Positions 32,510-41,162 of a stretch of 53,591 nucleotides of DNA are shown in pieces. Source of the stretch: Rikenellaceae bacterium (GTDB lineage: Bacteria; Bacteroidota; Bacteroidia; Bacteroidales; Rikenellaceae); contig JAGBHC010000037.1 in assembly GCA_017935625.1 (NCBI GenBank), forward strand, positions 1-53,591. Direction: 5' to 3'. Position numbers and translations under genes: made by a program. The notes below the pieces were generated by a model. It saw only the letters and a list, made by a program, of their open reading frames with translations, had not been told where the DNA came from and searched no databases. Each line of letters starts with the position of its first letter. Position 1 is the stretch's first letter.

Positions 32510-34696
32510 TCAATTGGTGTTGATGCGGTATGCCTTCTGCACACCCTTGATTTTCATGATGCTGTAAATCACCGTATCGACCACGCTGACGCTCGGCACC
32601 TCGAAGCTGATGGTGCCCGAAAGCGTTCCCCGCATGGGGGCGAAGTTCACCGAACGGATGTTGAGCTTCATGTCGCGGCTCAGCACGTCGGTGATGTGGT
32701 TCACGATGCCGGTCTGGTCGTCGGCCACCACCCGTATGGTTGCCCGGAAAGCTCCCTGCGAGGCGTTGTCCCTCCAGCGGGCCTCCATCACCCGGTAGGG
32801 GTAGCGCTGCATGAGGCTCAGCGCGTTGGGGCAGTCGCTGCGGTGGATGGTGATGCCCGCATTCACGGTGATGAATCCGAAGATGTCGTCGCCGAAAATG
32901 GGGTTGCAGCACTTGGCCAGCTTATAGTCTATGTTGTTGATTTTGTCGTCGATAATCAGTGCGTCACCGCGGCGTTCCGCAGCTGCGGCGCGCGGAGCCG
33001 CCGCGGCGGCCGCCCGCTTCTCCTCGGAGAGTTCGCCCGAGAGGTGGCGTCCGATAATCTCCTTCACCTCGGCCGGGTCGATGCGCTGGTCGGCGATGCG
33101 GCCGTAGAGCTCGGTGCCGGTCTTGAGCTTGTAGTATTTGCACAGCAGGGCCACGGCGTCATCCATGGCGATGGCGAGTTTCCAGTTCTTGAGTTTGCGC
33201 TCCAGCTCCTCGCGTCCCAGGTTGGCGGCTTTGGCCTGCTCCTCGCGCAGGTAGGATTTGATTTTGTTGCGTGCCTTGCCCGTGGTGACGATGTTCAGCC
33301 AGTCGGCCTTGGGCTTCTGGTTCTTGGAGGTGAGAATCTCCACGATGTCGCCGTTGCGGAGCACCTCCTTGATGGAGACGTTGCGCTGATTGACGCGGCC
33401 GCCGGTGCAGAGGGTTCCCAGATTGGTGTGGATGTCGAAGGCGAAGTCGAGCACCGTGGCCCCTTCGGGCAGCTTGCGCAGGTCGCCCTTGGGGGTGAAG
33501 ATGAAGATTTCGCCCGACGAGAGCTTGGTGTCGAAACGGGCGGCGATGCGGTGCGTGTCGGTGCTCTCCATCAGTTCGCGCAGCCGGCCCAGCCACTGTT
33601 CGCTGCCCAGGCCGCCCTGGTGGACGCCCTTGTAGCGCCAGTGAGCGGCGATGCCCCGTTCGGCCACCTCGTCCATGCGCTCCGAACGTATCTGAATCTC
33701 CACCCAGCGCCCCTCTTTGGTCACCACCGTGGTGTGCAGCGACTCGTAGCCGTTGGATTTGGGAATGGAAATCCAGTCACGCATGCGTTCGGGGTTGGGC
33801 GTGTAGAAGTCAGTCACCACCGAATAGACGCCCCAGCAGGCCATCTTCTCCTGCTCGCGGGGGCAGTCGATGATGATGCGCAGGGCGAAGATGTCGTAGA
33901 CCTCCTCGAAGGGGACGTGCGTGCGGCGCATCTTGCTCCATATCGAGTAGATGGATTTGGTGCGGCTCTTGATGTGGTACTTCACCCCCTGCGCGTCGAG
34001 CTTGGCGCGGATGGGCTCCAGAAAGCGGGCGATGAACTGTTCGCGTTCGCGGGCGCTCTCCTCCAGCTTGGTGTGAATGTGGCGGTAGTCGTCGGGCTCC
34101 AGATAGCTCAGGGCGATATCCTCCAGCTCGCTCTTGATGCCGTAGAGACCCAGCTTGTGGGCGATTTGGGCATAGAGATGGAGGCTCTCCCAGCTCTTTT
34201 TCTTGCGCTTGGCCTCGGGGAACATCGCCAGCGAACGCATCACCTCCAGCCGGTCGGCCAGCTTGATGAGTATCACGCGCGGGTCGTCGGAGTAGGAGAC
34301 AATCAGGTCGCGGAAGTTGTCGGCCTGGTCTTTGGAGACTTTGGTGCGGACCTCCGAAATGAGGCACAGTCCGCGCAGAATGCCCACCGTCTGCTCTCCG
34401 AACCGGTCGCCTATCTCCTCGGCCGAAACCAGCGACAGACGCACCACGTCGTGCAGCAGCGTGGAGACGGTCGAGTTGCGCCCCAGCCCCACCTCGCGGA
34501 GTACGATTTCGGCCGTGCGCACCGAGTGGTCGAGCAGGGGCGAACCGTCGTAGCGCGTCATGCCGGCCAGCTTCTCGTCGGCCAGCACCAGCGCCCGGCT
34601 AATCAAATCGAGGCTTACCGGCGAAAAGTTGGTTTCTACGAAATCGAACAGTCCCGGATAGCGCTCCCTGAGTTCTGTAATCTTCTCTGTCTGCAT
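32510..34696 (-). CDS. relA: RelA/SpoT-family (p)ppGpp synthetase
   Basis: 728 aa from ATG 34696. Makes the alarmone (p)ppGpp from GTP or GDP plus ATP. Domains: N-terminal HD-type domain (about 45-200), synthetase (about 230-370: RTKSIYSIWSKM, YDIFALRIIID, GYESLHTTVV, EIQIRSERMDEVAERGIAAH), TGS (about 400-460), a helical/Zn-finger-like part, and a C-terminal ACT domain (ATIRVVADDQTGIVNHITDV). The HD domain keeps H57, H82, D83 and D148, but the usual HDxxED pair is replaced by R86-L87 and the hydrolase Asn by V152. The hydrolase is therefore probably inactive while the synthetase is intact. Confidence 0.94.
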   Translation of the reverse strand: MQTEKITELRERYPGLFDFVETNFSPVSLDLISRALVLADEKLAGMTRYDGSPLLDHSVRTAEIVLREVGLGRNSTVSTLLHDVVRLSLVSAEEIGDRFGEQTVGILRGLCLISEVRTKVSKDQADNFRDLIVSYSDDPRVILIKLADRLEVMRSLAMFPEAKRKKKSWESLHLYAQIAHKLGLYGIKSELEDIALSYLEPDDYRHIHTKLEESAREREQFIARFLEPIRAKLDAQGVKYHIKSRTKSIYSIWSKMRRTHVPFEEVYDIFALRIIIDCPREQEKMACWGVYSVVTDFYTPNPERMRDWISIPKSNGYESLHTTVVTKEGRWVEIQIRSERMDEVAERGIAAHWRYKGVHQGGLGSEQWLGRLRELMESTDTHRIAARFDTKLSSGEIFIFTPKGDLRKLPEGATVLDFAFDIHTNLGTLCTGGRVNQRNVSIKEVLRNGDIVEILTSKNQKPKADWLNIVTTGKARNKIKSYLREEQAKAANLGREELERKLKNWKLAIAMDDAVALLCKYYKLKTGTELYGRIADQRIDPAEVKEIIGRHLSGELSEEKRAAAAAAPRAAAAERRGDALIIDDKINNIDYKLAKCCNPIFGDDIFGFITVNAGITIHRSDCPNALSLMQRYPYRVMEARWRDNASQGAFRATIRVVADDQTGIVNHITDVLSRDMKLNIRSVNFAPMRGTLSGTISFEVPSVSVVDTVIYSIMKIKGVQKAYRINTN

Positions 34697-34768
34697 GAGC
34701 TTACCCTTTTTCGGTCGCAAGATACGAAAATTCCCGCGATTTTATCCCTCCCGGCTTCCGGTGCGGGG

Positions 34769-35998
34769 TCAATTCGCCCGGCCGACGGGCTCCAGGTCGA
34801 TTTCGATGAATCCTTCGTCCACCACCTCCAGCGCGGCGCACAGCCGGTCGGCGCACTCCCTCCAGCTCATCGAGGCGGCCAGCTCCCGGCGCGGGTCGCC
34901 CTGCGGGTCGGGCTCCGGCGACGAGAGTTCGCGCAGCACGGCCGCAGCCGTCTGTCCGACGCCTTCGGCGAGGGAGACCCGGCCCAGAAAAGCCGACATG
35001 GCACCGGTGCGGGTGGCCACCGTGCGCTTGCCCATGGCCAGCCAGCGCACCACGTCGGGATTGAACCACCGGTCGGTGACCCGGTTGCGGAGTTCGGGGT
35101 TGATGCACAGGTCGAAGCGGTTCACGCAGGCGGGCCGCACCCGCTCTTCGACCTCGGTCATCAGCACGTTGCCCGCTTCGGCGAACGAGAGGTCGAAGCC
35201 GGGCTCCGCCCCGCCCGTGAAGACGAAGGTCACCTCCGGCAGCAGGCGGCACAGGCCGGCAAGCAGCTCCGCGGAGTGGAGCTGCGGGGAGAGGCGTCCG
35301 GCGAACCCCGCCACCGGTCCGTGCAGACCCCGGAGCGCCTCCGGCAGGGGATACTCGGCGTGAGGGAGATAGCCCGCGATGTCCACGCCGCGGCCGATGT
35401 TGAAGCTGTCCATGTTCAGCATGCGGGCCCACTCGGTGTCGGGCTCGTTGTCGCACACGGTCATGTCGCAGCGCAGAGTCAGCTCCCGGTCCAGCCGCCG
35501 GACCCGGGCGTGGCTGCGCACGGCGTCGCCTTCGCGCGTGCGGCAGTAGACCGACATGCGGGGCGTGAGATAGTCCATCAGGTAGAAACTTCCCACGGTG
35601 TCGTTGTCTATGAGCAGGTTACACTCCTCCATCTGCAGATGCGCCATTCCCCAGCCGATGACCTCGGCGAAACGGCGGTTGTTGCGGCGGTTGAGCATGT
35701 CGAACACCACCTCGGAGTAGACCATTCCCCCGGGCCAGGCCACGAAGGGCGGTTCCAGCACCCACACGCCTCCGTCGCCGCGGCCCAGCGCATGCTGCGC
35801 ACCCCGCAGCACCCGCCCCTGCGCCGAGGAGCGGGCCGTGCGCCGCGCCGCCATGAGCGAAAGCGCATCGCACGGCGGATTGACATAGAGCACCCGTCCG
35901 CGACGGGCGAGTTCCCGCGCCAGCGAAGTGCCGAACCGTTCCTGCTCGTCGCTCCACGGTTCCGCTCCGGTAATTACGAACGACTTTTCTCTTGCCAT
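34769..35998 (-). CDS. Glycosyltransferase (GT-B fold, family unclear)
   Basis: 409 aa. Opens SFVITGAEPWSDEQERFGTS, then LARELARRGRVLYVNPPCDA; the second domain has GPVAGFAGRLSPQLHSAELL and LLPEVTFVFTGG, the usual start of a donor-binding domain, followed by NPDVVRWLAMGKRTVATRTG where the nucleotide-sugar would bind. No signal peptide, so cytoplasmic or membrane-associated. It resembles Bacteroidota glycosyltransferases with a DUF1972/GT4-like layout, but I cannot name a substrate. Single gene, 73 bases after relA on the same strand. Confidence 0.78.
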   Translation of the reverse strand: MAREKSFVITGAEPWSDEQERFGTSLARELARRGRVLYVNPPCDALSLMAARRTARSSAQGRVLRGAQHALGRGDGGVWVLEPPFVAWPGGMVYSEVVFDMLNRRNNRRFAEVIGWGMAHLQMEECNLLIDNDTVGSFYLMDYLTPRMSVYCRTREGDAVRSHARVRRLDRELTLRCDMTVCDNEPDTEWARMLNMDSFNIGRGVDIAGYLPHAEYPLPEALRGLHGPVAGFAGRLSPQLHSAELLAGLCRLLPEVTFVFTGGAEPGFDLSFAEAGNVLMTEVEERVRPACVNRFDLCINPELRNRVTDRWFNPDVVRWLAMGKRTVATRTGAMSAFLGRVSLAEGVGQTAAAVLRELSSPEPDPQGDPRRELAASMSWRECADRLCAALEVVDEGFIEIDLEPVGRAN

Positions 35999-36039
35999 TG
36001 CTCTGCGATGAGTTTACCAGCGAAGGATGCCTTTCAACA

Positions 36040-36112
36040 ATCGTGCAGACGTCGGTCGCCCTCCTGCGGGTCCGCCCTGCTTCCCCGATTTCCGCAAGGC
36101 GGGAAACGCGCG
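36040..36112. repeat. Fragment of the dispersed repeat
   Basis: GTCGGTCGCCCTCCTGCGG through CCGATTTCCGCAAGGCGGGA matches the central part of copies A and B, in the same orientation. Confidence 0.75.
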
Positions 36113-36129
36113 CCCACTCTTTTTTAATT

Positions 36130-36300
36130 TTCCACTCCTCAGACAATTATTTTCCGACACCCTTCTTATTTTGACAACCCTGTTCCCCTCCTATGAACAC
36201 CTTGCTCTTTCAACATTTCATTCCTCTGACAATCATTTTCCGGTAACTCTTTTCTTTAGCTCTCTCCTTCGACAACTATTTTTTCAACAGCTCATTCCTT
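36130..36300. repeat. Short tandem motifs ahead of repeat copy B
   Basis: CTCAGACAATTATTTTCCG, CTCTGACAATCATTTTCCGG and TTCGACAACTATTTTTTC recur at roughly 95 and 40 bp spacing. C+T-rich, like the block that precedes copy A. No gene. Confidence 0.5.
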
Positions 36301-36428
36301 TGGCCCCTCCTCCGCATACAGGGGAGAGAAGCTCTTGAATATTCGTCGCTCCCGTCAGACCGTCTTTTGCTTTCGCTCTTACGGGGACATTCTTAATATG
36401 CAATATACACGCTCTGCATGTGCGTATT

Positions 36429-37018
36429 GTTCTTTTGTGTGGACAAAAGAACCAAAAGCCACCGCCACGCGGAAATCGCGGGGGCGGACACTTGGCGGGC
36501 TTAAACGGGCGCCTGGCGCGGTTTTGCAAGCAAAACGGCCCCGTTTCCCCGACGGCCGGGCGGGGAATAACCTCCTCGGCAAGGGTTTCGGTAGAGGCAT
36601 TCGAAATACTTCCTGCTCCTGCTTCGGCCCGTCGGTCGCCCTCCTGCGGCTCCGCCCTGCTTCCCCGATTTCCGCAAGGCGGGAGATGCACGTGTCTCCT
36701 GTTTTCCACATGAAGATAGGTGGCTATCGAACTTCTTCTTCCTCCCAACCAGTCACGCAAAATCTTTTCTATTGTATTGGTCCGCACGAAAATCCGCCTT
36801 GGTATTGGCCCGCACTGCCCCTCAAAGAGCAGTGTATGTTTTTCCTTACTCCGAAAAAGTTGTTGCCGGGAATTCTCTTCCTTTTGATATTCATCAACAA
36901 CACTCTTTTCTCCTAACCTCGTTTCCCAAGATGCATTCTCTCTGCGGAAAAGTTGCGGGAAAGGAATCCGCCTTTTGAAAATCAGGGAAGAAGCGAGGTT
37001 GTGAAATCGGGCGTGAAG
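36429..37018. repeat. Dispersed ~0.6-kb repeat, copy B
   Basis: Same order of blocks and same orientation as copy A (26425-27028): ACAAAAGAACCAAAAGCCAC start, GGGCTTAAACGGGCGCCTGG, CCGATTTCCGCAAGGCGGGA, GTATGTTTTTCCTTACTCCG and GAAATCGGGCGTGAAG end. The first 300 bp are nearly identical, the last 300 bp less so with small indels. Confidence 0.85.
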
Positions 37019-37780
37019 AAACGGATAGGAAGCGGAGCGCTCCCCTCGCGGAAACTGCGGCTGGAAGACGTTGCACAGAACCGAAAGAGATTGGGGCCTT
37101 GCATAAAGGCTGAAAAAGAATGGAGACCTTCCCCCAACCGACGAAGAATAGATGACCTTGCCCAGAACCGCGAGTAACCGAATAACCCTGTCCGAAATTC
37201 CACGACAAAAAAGTGCTCCACCCGACCGAGCGCAGCCGGTAACAGTTTCCCGCGAGGCATCCGTTTCAGCCCGACAAGCAGCCGAGCCCCTGATTTTCTG
37301 CTGGCGGCAGCTTTTGGTTCTTTTCGCTGTCGAAAAGAACTTATAAAAGAAAATCAAAGGATTTATTGGATGTGCAAGTTGTCTATTTTAGCAGACTCCA
37401 ATGTAAAAATAGTAAGACACGCTCTGCGTGCGCTGCCGAAAAGAACGGATAAGCGAAATTCAAAAATTTCATCAGATAGATAAAAAGATATGTGTCAATA
37501 GTTTCGCTGCAAATTAGTAAACCACTTTCGCATGTGCAGACACTCTTCGGGGGCCGGAGGCGGACAAAAGAACCGAAAGCCACCGCCAGGCGGGAGACCC
37601 TCGCTTCACTTGCACACCCCGTAAAAAGAGAGAAGAGAGGCATCGGGATTTTCCACCTTCCTTTCCTCTGAAATCGAGGCGCGAAAAACCGCTGAAAACC
37701 TCCGGCAAGAGAGATTCCTCCTCAAAAACCTCCCGCAGCACAAAAACCGAACCCAATTATATACTTTAATGTACCGACCC
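37019..37780. other. Gene-poor stretch with repeat-family fragments
   Basis: No credible gene. Contains two more fragments of the AAAAGAACC motif family (CTTTTGGTTCTTTTCG at about 37311 and ACAAAAGAACCGAAAGCCAC at about 37564). Composition drifts from GC-rich to AT-rich toward the right. Confidence 0.6.
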
Positions 37781-37838
37781 TTTACTCTAAGGAGGGGTAA
37801 TTTACATTCAAATATTTCTGTAATACATAATATATTCT

Positions 37839-37846
37839 TACCTTTG
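37839..37846 (+). promoter_or_regulatory. Promoter -7 element in the AT-rich island
   Basis: TACCTTTG in a very AT-rich context, pointing toward the hairpin series. No TTG at -33. Confidence 0.5.
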
Positions 37847-37985
37847 TACGTTCTTTAGCAAAGAAAAACACCTATCAAGGGCAATTGACAGGTGCGAATG
37901 GTACGAGTTATGCAAATAACAAGATAGAAAGAATACAGTGAACGTTACTTTACAGAATAACGCCACTTACCTAAAAATGGATTGG

Positions 37986-38099
37986 TTAGTCAGATACCCA
38001 AAATCTGAACTTTTTACCCTTTTTGGGGTAAATCCTAATTCCATTTTTGGTGATAAACGTGCAATAGACATAGTGTCCTGCTTCAATTTTATCTGCCAT
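37986..38099 (-). CDS. Possible 37-aa basic protein
   Basis: Starts MADKIEAGHYVYCTFITKNG and continues IRIYPKKGKKFRFWVSD. The pattern of aromatic, Gly and Lys residues looks like a real small beta-type protein rather than a chance frame, and the start is preceded by an AT-rich region. The frame is open further upstream to 38195, but the inner ATG gives the coherent part. I do not recognise a family. Evidence is composition only. Confidence 0.35.
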   Translation of the reverse strand: MADKIEAGHYVYCTFITKNGIRIYPKKGKKFRFWVSD

Positions 38100-38242
38100 A
38101 AAGAAAATGGTATTTAAATTGTAAAACATATGATTCCTTGGAAGCTCTATTTCTGACAAGACACAAAGCCTCCAAGTTATGGCACGTTTAAACAAATTCT
38201 ATTCCATTTGTATTACTCTGCCATTTTGTCAGAGAGCACAAG

Positions 38243-38338
38243 AATACGCTCGTAAATCAGATGTTTACGAGCGTATTTGTTGTCTTATTTGGCAGTCATC
38301 TGCCAAATTGGCGAAATGACATATCCATTGGCTATGTC
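38243..38338. repeat. Three consecutive perfect or near-perfect hairpins
   Basis: AATACGCTCGTAAA (38243-38256) pairs with 38264-38277 over 14 bp; ATTTGGCAG (38287-38295) pairs with 38300-38308 over 9 bp; GACATA (38318-38323) pairs with 38333-38338. The motif TATTTGG recurs beside the second and the following terminator hairpin. Confidence 0.75.
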
Positions 38339-38369
38339 CCCTATTCAAACGCAAGATAATTCGCGTATT

Positions 38370-38396
38370 TGGCGACTTATCCAGTCGCCATTTTTT
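38370..38396 (+). terminator. Intrinsic terminator in the AT-rich island
   Basis: TGGCGACT/AGTCGCCA stem, 5-nt loop, T6. Oriented for plus-strand transcription, in line with the promoter element at 37839. Confidence 0.7.
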
Positions 38397-38575
38397 ATGT
38401 CCCTATTCCAACTTTACTCGAAAAATAATTTGACAATGTTATCAAATTTAACTCACTAAATAGTAATTCTTTATAAAATTTTAATTATATTTATAATATT
38501 AATTGGGAAACCGAAACAAAAAAGGGGAACCGAAATTCATCGGCCCCCCTTTCGTTCGTTCCCGTACGGACAGTG

Positions 38576-40336
38576 TTACGAGCAAATCTTGATATCCTTG
38601 ATGCGCAACTGAGGCGTCACCACACCGCGGTACTGGTTCTCGACGATGGTGTAGCAGGTGTTGATGGCGCGGCCGCTGCGAATCCACTCGTAATGGGTGG
38701 GCTGGCCGAACGCAATGGCCGGAATCACGGTATTGGGCTTCTGGCCCTGCATCAAGTCCATGCGCAGGTGTTCGAGGTCGGCCCCCACCAGTTTGGCGTC
38801 GCCGTTGTTGCTCACCCCGCGGGTCATGAACACGGGCGCCGTGTTGCCCGGGCCGAAGGGCTGGAAGCGACACAAATCGGCACGGAATGCGGGGGTAATA
38901 TCGCTGAAGAGCAGCTCCGAGTCGATTTCCACCTGCGGCACGAGCATCTCGGGGTCGATGTGCTCCTCCACGTAGTCGTTGAAGCGGCGGGTGAACTCCT
39001 CCACGTTCTCGGGCTTCATGGTCAGGCCGGCCGCATACATGTGTCCGCCGAAGTTCTCGAGCAGGTCGGCGCACGACTCCACCGCCTGGTAGAGGTCGAA
39101 TCCGGGGACGCTGCGGGCCGAACCCGTGGCGAAACCGTTGCTCTTGGTGAGCACCACCGTGGGGCGGTAGTAGGTCTCGATGAGGCGCGAAGCCACGATG
39201 CCCACGATGCCCTTCATCCACTTCGGATTGTAGATGACCGTGCTTTTGCGGTTCTTCAGGTCGGGGTGCGACTCGATGAAGTCGTGGGCCTCCTGCGTCA
39301 CCGAACGGTCGATGTGCTTGCGGTCCTGGTTGTAGGTGTCGATGATGTTGCCGAACTCCTGCGCCTCCTCCTCGTCGCTTTCGACCAGCAGCCGGACCGC
39401 CGAATGGCCGCCCGAGGGGGCCGAGCTGTCGTCGTCGCGGTCTACGCGCATGCGGCCCGCGGCATTGATGCGGGGTCCGATTTTGAAGACGATGTCGTCG
39501 ATGGTTATCGAGTGGTGGTCGAGTCCGCAGATGCGGATGATGGAGTTGAGCCCCTTGCTGGGCTTCTCGTTGAGGCGTATGAGGCCGTAGTGGGCCAGAA
39601 TGCGGTTCTCCCCCACCAGCGGCACGATGTCCGAAGCGATGCTCACCACCGCCAAGTCCAGCAGCCGCTCGCACTCCGCGAAGGGAATTCCGTGACGGAG
39701 GCTGTAAGCCTGCACCAGTTTGAAACCCACTCCGCAGCCCGAAAGCTCCTTGAACGGATAGGGACAGTCGCCCCGCTTGGGGTCGAGCACAGCCACCGCA
39801 GCGGGGATGGAGTCTCCCGGCAGATGGTGGTCGCAGATGATGAAATCCACACCCTGCTTGTTCGCATAATCGACTTTTTCGTTGGCCTTGATACCGCAGT
39901 CGAGGGTGATTATCAGGCTCACCCCCTTCCGTTTGGCATAGTCTATCCCCTTAATCGACACGCCGTACCCTTCGGTATAGCGGTCGGGAATGTAGAAAAT
40001 CAGGTTCTTGTGCCCCAATCTTCGCAGGAAGGTGTAGACCAGCGCCACGGCCGTGGTGCCATCGACGTCGTAATCGCCGTAAACCATAATCTTCTCGCCC
40101 CGCTCCACGGCCCGCGTCACCCGCTCCACGGCCTGTTCCATATCTTTCATCAGGAACGGGTCGTGCAGGTCGTCGAGGGTCGGATTGAAGAATCGGTTCG
40201 CCTCTTCCAAAGTCTCTATGCCACGTTGAACCAGCAGGTTCGCAAGCAGCGGGGACATTTTGAGCCCAGAGGCCAGTCTGGCCACTTTCTCAGGGTCACC
40301 CGGCTTCTTGACAACCCAGTTTTTCTCTATTGGCAT
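38576..40336 (-). CDS. recJ: Single-stranded-DNA-specific exonuclease RecJ
   Basis: 586 aa. 5'-3' exonuclease of recombination and mismatch repair. DHH-family motifs: KIMVYGDYDVDGTTAVALVY (motif I, near 80-100), SLIITLDCGI, DFIICDHHLPG (DHH motif), the LSGCGVGFKLV block and the DHHA1 motif ENFGGHMYAAGLTM near 432. The C-terminal OB-like domain is present. Full length. Its first 41 bases overlap the 3' end of lipB in another frame, so recJ translation may depend on lipB. Confidence 0.95.
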   Translation of the reverse strand: MPIEKNWVVKKPGDPEKVARLASGLKMSPLLANLLVQRGIETLEEANRFFNPTLDDLHDPFLMKDMEQAVERVTRAVERGEKIMVYGDYDVDGTTAVALVYTFLRRLGHKNLIFYIPDRYTEGYGVSIKGIDYAKRKGVSLIITLDCGIKANEKVDYANKQGVDFIICDHHLPGDSIPAAVAVLDPKRGDCPYPFKELSGCGVGFKLVQAYSLRHGIPFAECERLLDLAVVSIASDIVPLVGENRILAHYGLIRLNEKPSKGLNSIIRICGLDHHSITIDDIVFKIGPRINAAGRMRVDRDDDSSAPSGGHSAVRLLVESDEEEAQEFGNIIDTYNQDRKHIDRSVTQEAHDFIESHPDLKNRKSTVIYNPKWMKGIVGIVASRLIETYYRPTVVLTKSNGFATGSARSVPGFDLYQAVESCADLLENFGGHMYAAGLTMKPENVEEFTRRFNDYVEEHIDPEMLVPQVEIDSELLFSDITPAFRADLCRFQPFGPGNTAPVFMTRGVSNNGDAKLVGADLEHLRMDLMQGQKPNTVIPAIAFGQPTHYEWIRSGRAINTCYTIVENQYRGVVTPQLRIKDIKICS

Positions 40337-41078
40337 AATTCGTTTTTTTATATATTTTAATATTCATATTCCGCTCCAAATGGGAGAGCAGCGCCTCCCG
40401 GACCCTCTCCATCTCCACTTCGCGGCCCGTTTCGGCTGCAATGGAGGTAGCGCCCCTGTCGGCGAATCCGCAGGGGTTGATGTAGGAGAAGTACTTCAAA
40501 TCGGTGTTCACGTTCAAAGCGAACCCGTGCATGGTAACATAACGCGAACTGCGGACTCCTATTGCGCAAATCTTGCGCAAACGGCCCCCGCAGGCGGCAT
40601 CGATATCCTCGCCGCTGCGCCGGATGGAGTCGTTGAGCCACACGCCGGCGGCACCCTCCACCCGTCCGGCCCGGATGCCCCAGTCGGCCACCGTGTCGAT
40701 GACGGTCTGTTCCACGGCATGGATATACTCCCGCAGCCCCATGCCCAGCTGCTCCAGGTCGAGAATCGGATAGCCCACTATCTGACCCGGCCCGTGGTAG
40801 GTGATATCGCCGCCGCGGTCGATGCGGTGGAATTCGGCGCCTACGCTCCGCAGAAACTCCTCGCCCACCAGCAGATTGCTCTGCTTGCCGCTCTTGCCCA
40901 GCGTGTAGACGTGCGGATGCTCGCACAGGAGCACATGGCCCGCCGTGCGGGGCTCTTCGCCCTCCGCCCTGCGGCTCTTGGCCGCGAGCAGGGCGTCGAA
41001 CAGCCCGCGCTGGAACTCCCAGCACGCACCGTAGCCCATCAGGCCGCAATCTATGTACTCCACGTGTTTCATTTTCAT
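40296..41078 (-). CDS. lipB: Lipoyl(octanoyl) transferase
   Basis: 260 aa (258 if the second ATG at 41072 is used). Moves octanoate from octanoyl-ACP to lipoyl domains. Core motif GGDITYHGPGQIVGYPILDL with the RGGD-like substrate loop, and the catalytic Cys in FSYINPCGFADRG, plus the Lys region RKICAIGVRSS. The last ~25 residues (MNIKIYKKTNYANREKLGCQ) extend beyond the usual family end and lie over the start of recJ. It is 121 bases after lipA, so the two lipoate genes are neighbours on the same strand. Confidence 0.94.
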   Translation of the reverse strand: MKMKHVEYIDCGLMGYGACWEFQRGLFDALLAAKSRRAEGEEPRTAGHVLLCEHPHVYTLGKSGKQSNLLVGEEFLRSVGAEFHRIDRGGDITYHGPGQIVGYPILDLEQLGMGLREYIHAVEQTVIDTVADWGIRAGRVEGAAGVWLNDSIRRSGEDIDAACGGRLRKICAIGVRSSRYVTMHGFALNVNTDLKYFSYINPCGFADRGATSIAAETGREVEMERVREALLSHLERNMNIKIYKKTNYANREKLGCQEAG

Positions 41079-41162
41079 TGTCTTTCGCGACCCGTAGCCA
41101 TCGGTTCCGCTTCGGGTCGCCGACCGCAGCCGCCGTCCGCCGGACGGCCCCGCAGCCGATTT

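Larger units (their letters stand above)
37781..38520. other. AT-rich island with hairpins, promoter and terminator
   Basis: About 740 bp whose base composition is very unlike the GC-rich chromosome around it. From left to right: promoter element at 37839-37846, hairpin TTCTTT/AAAGAA (37851-37865), imperfect CACCT/AGGTG hairpin (about 37870-37896), a possible 37-codon gene on the minus strand, then four hairpins (38243-38277, 38287-38308, 38318-38338, 38370-38390), the last followed by T6. No integrase or transposase. Likely a remnant or insertion of a small element, or a long noncoding RNA gene. Confidence 0.6.

Noticed and set aside
32696-36127. A 1143-codon plus-strand frame opposite relA and the glycosyltransferase
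   Set aside because: Antisense shadow of two clear genes; no signal peptide, domain or promoter of its own.
38243-38396. CRISPR array or integron attachment site
   Set aside because: The hairpins differ in sequence and length, with no regular repeat-spacer pattern, no cas genes and no integron integrase.
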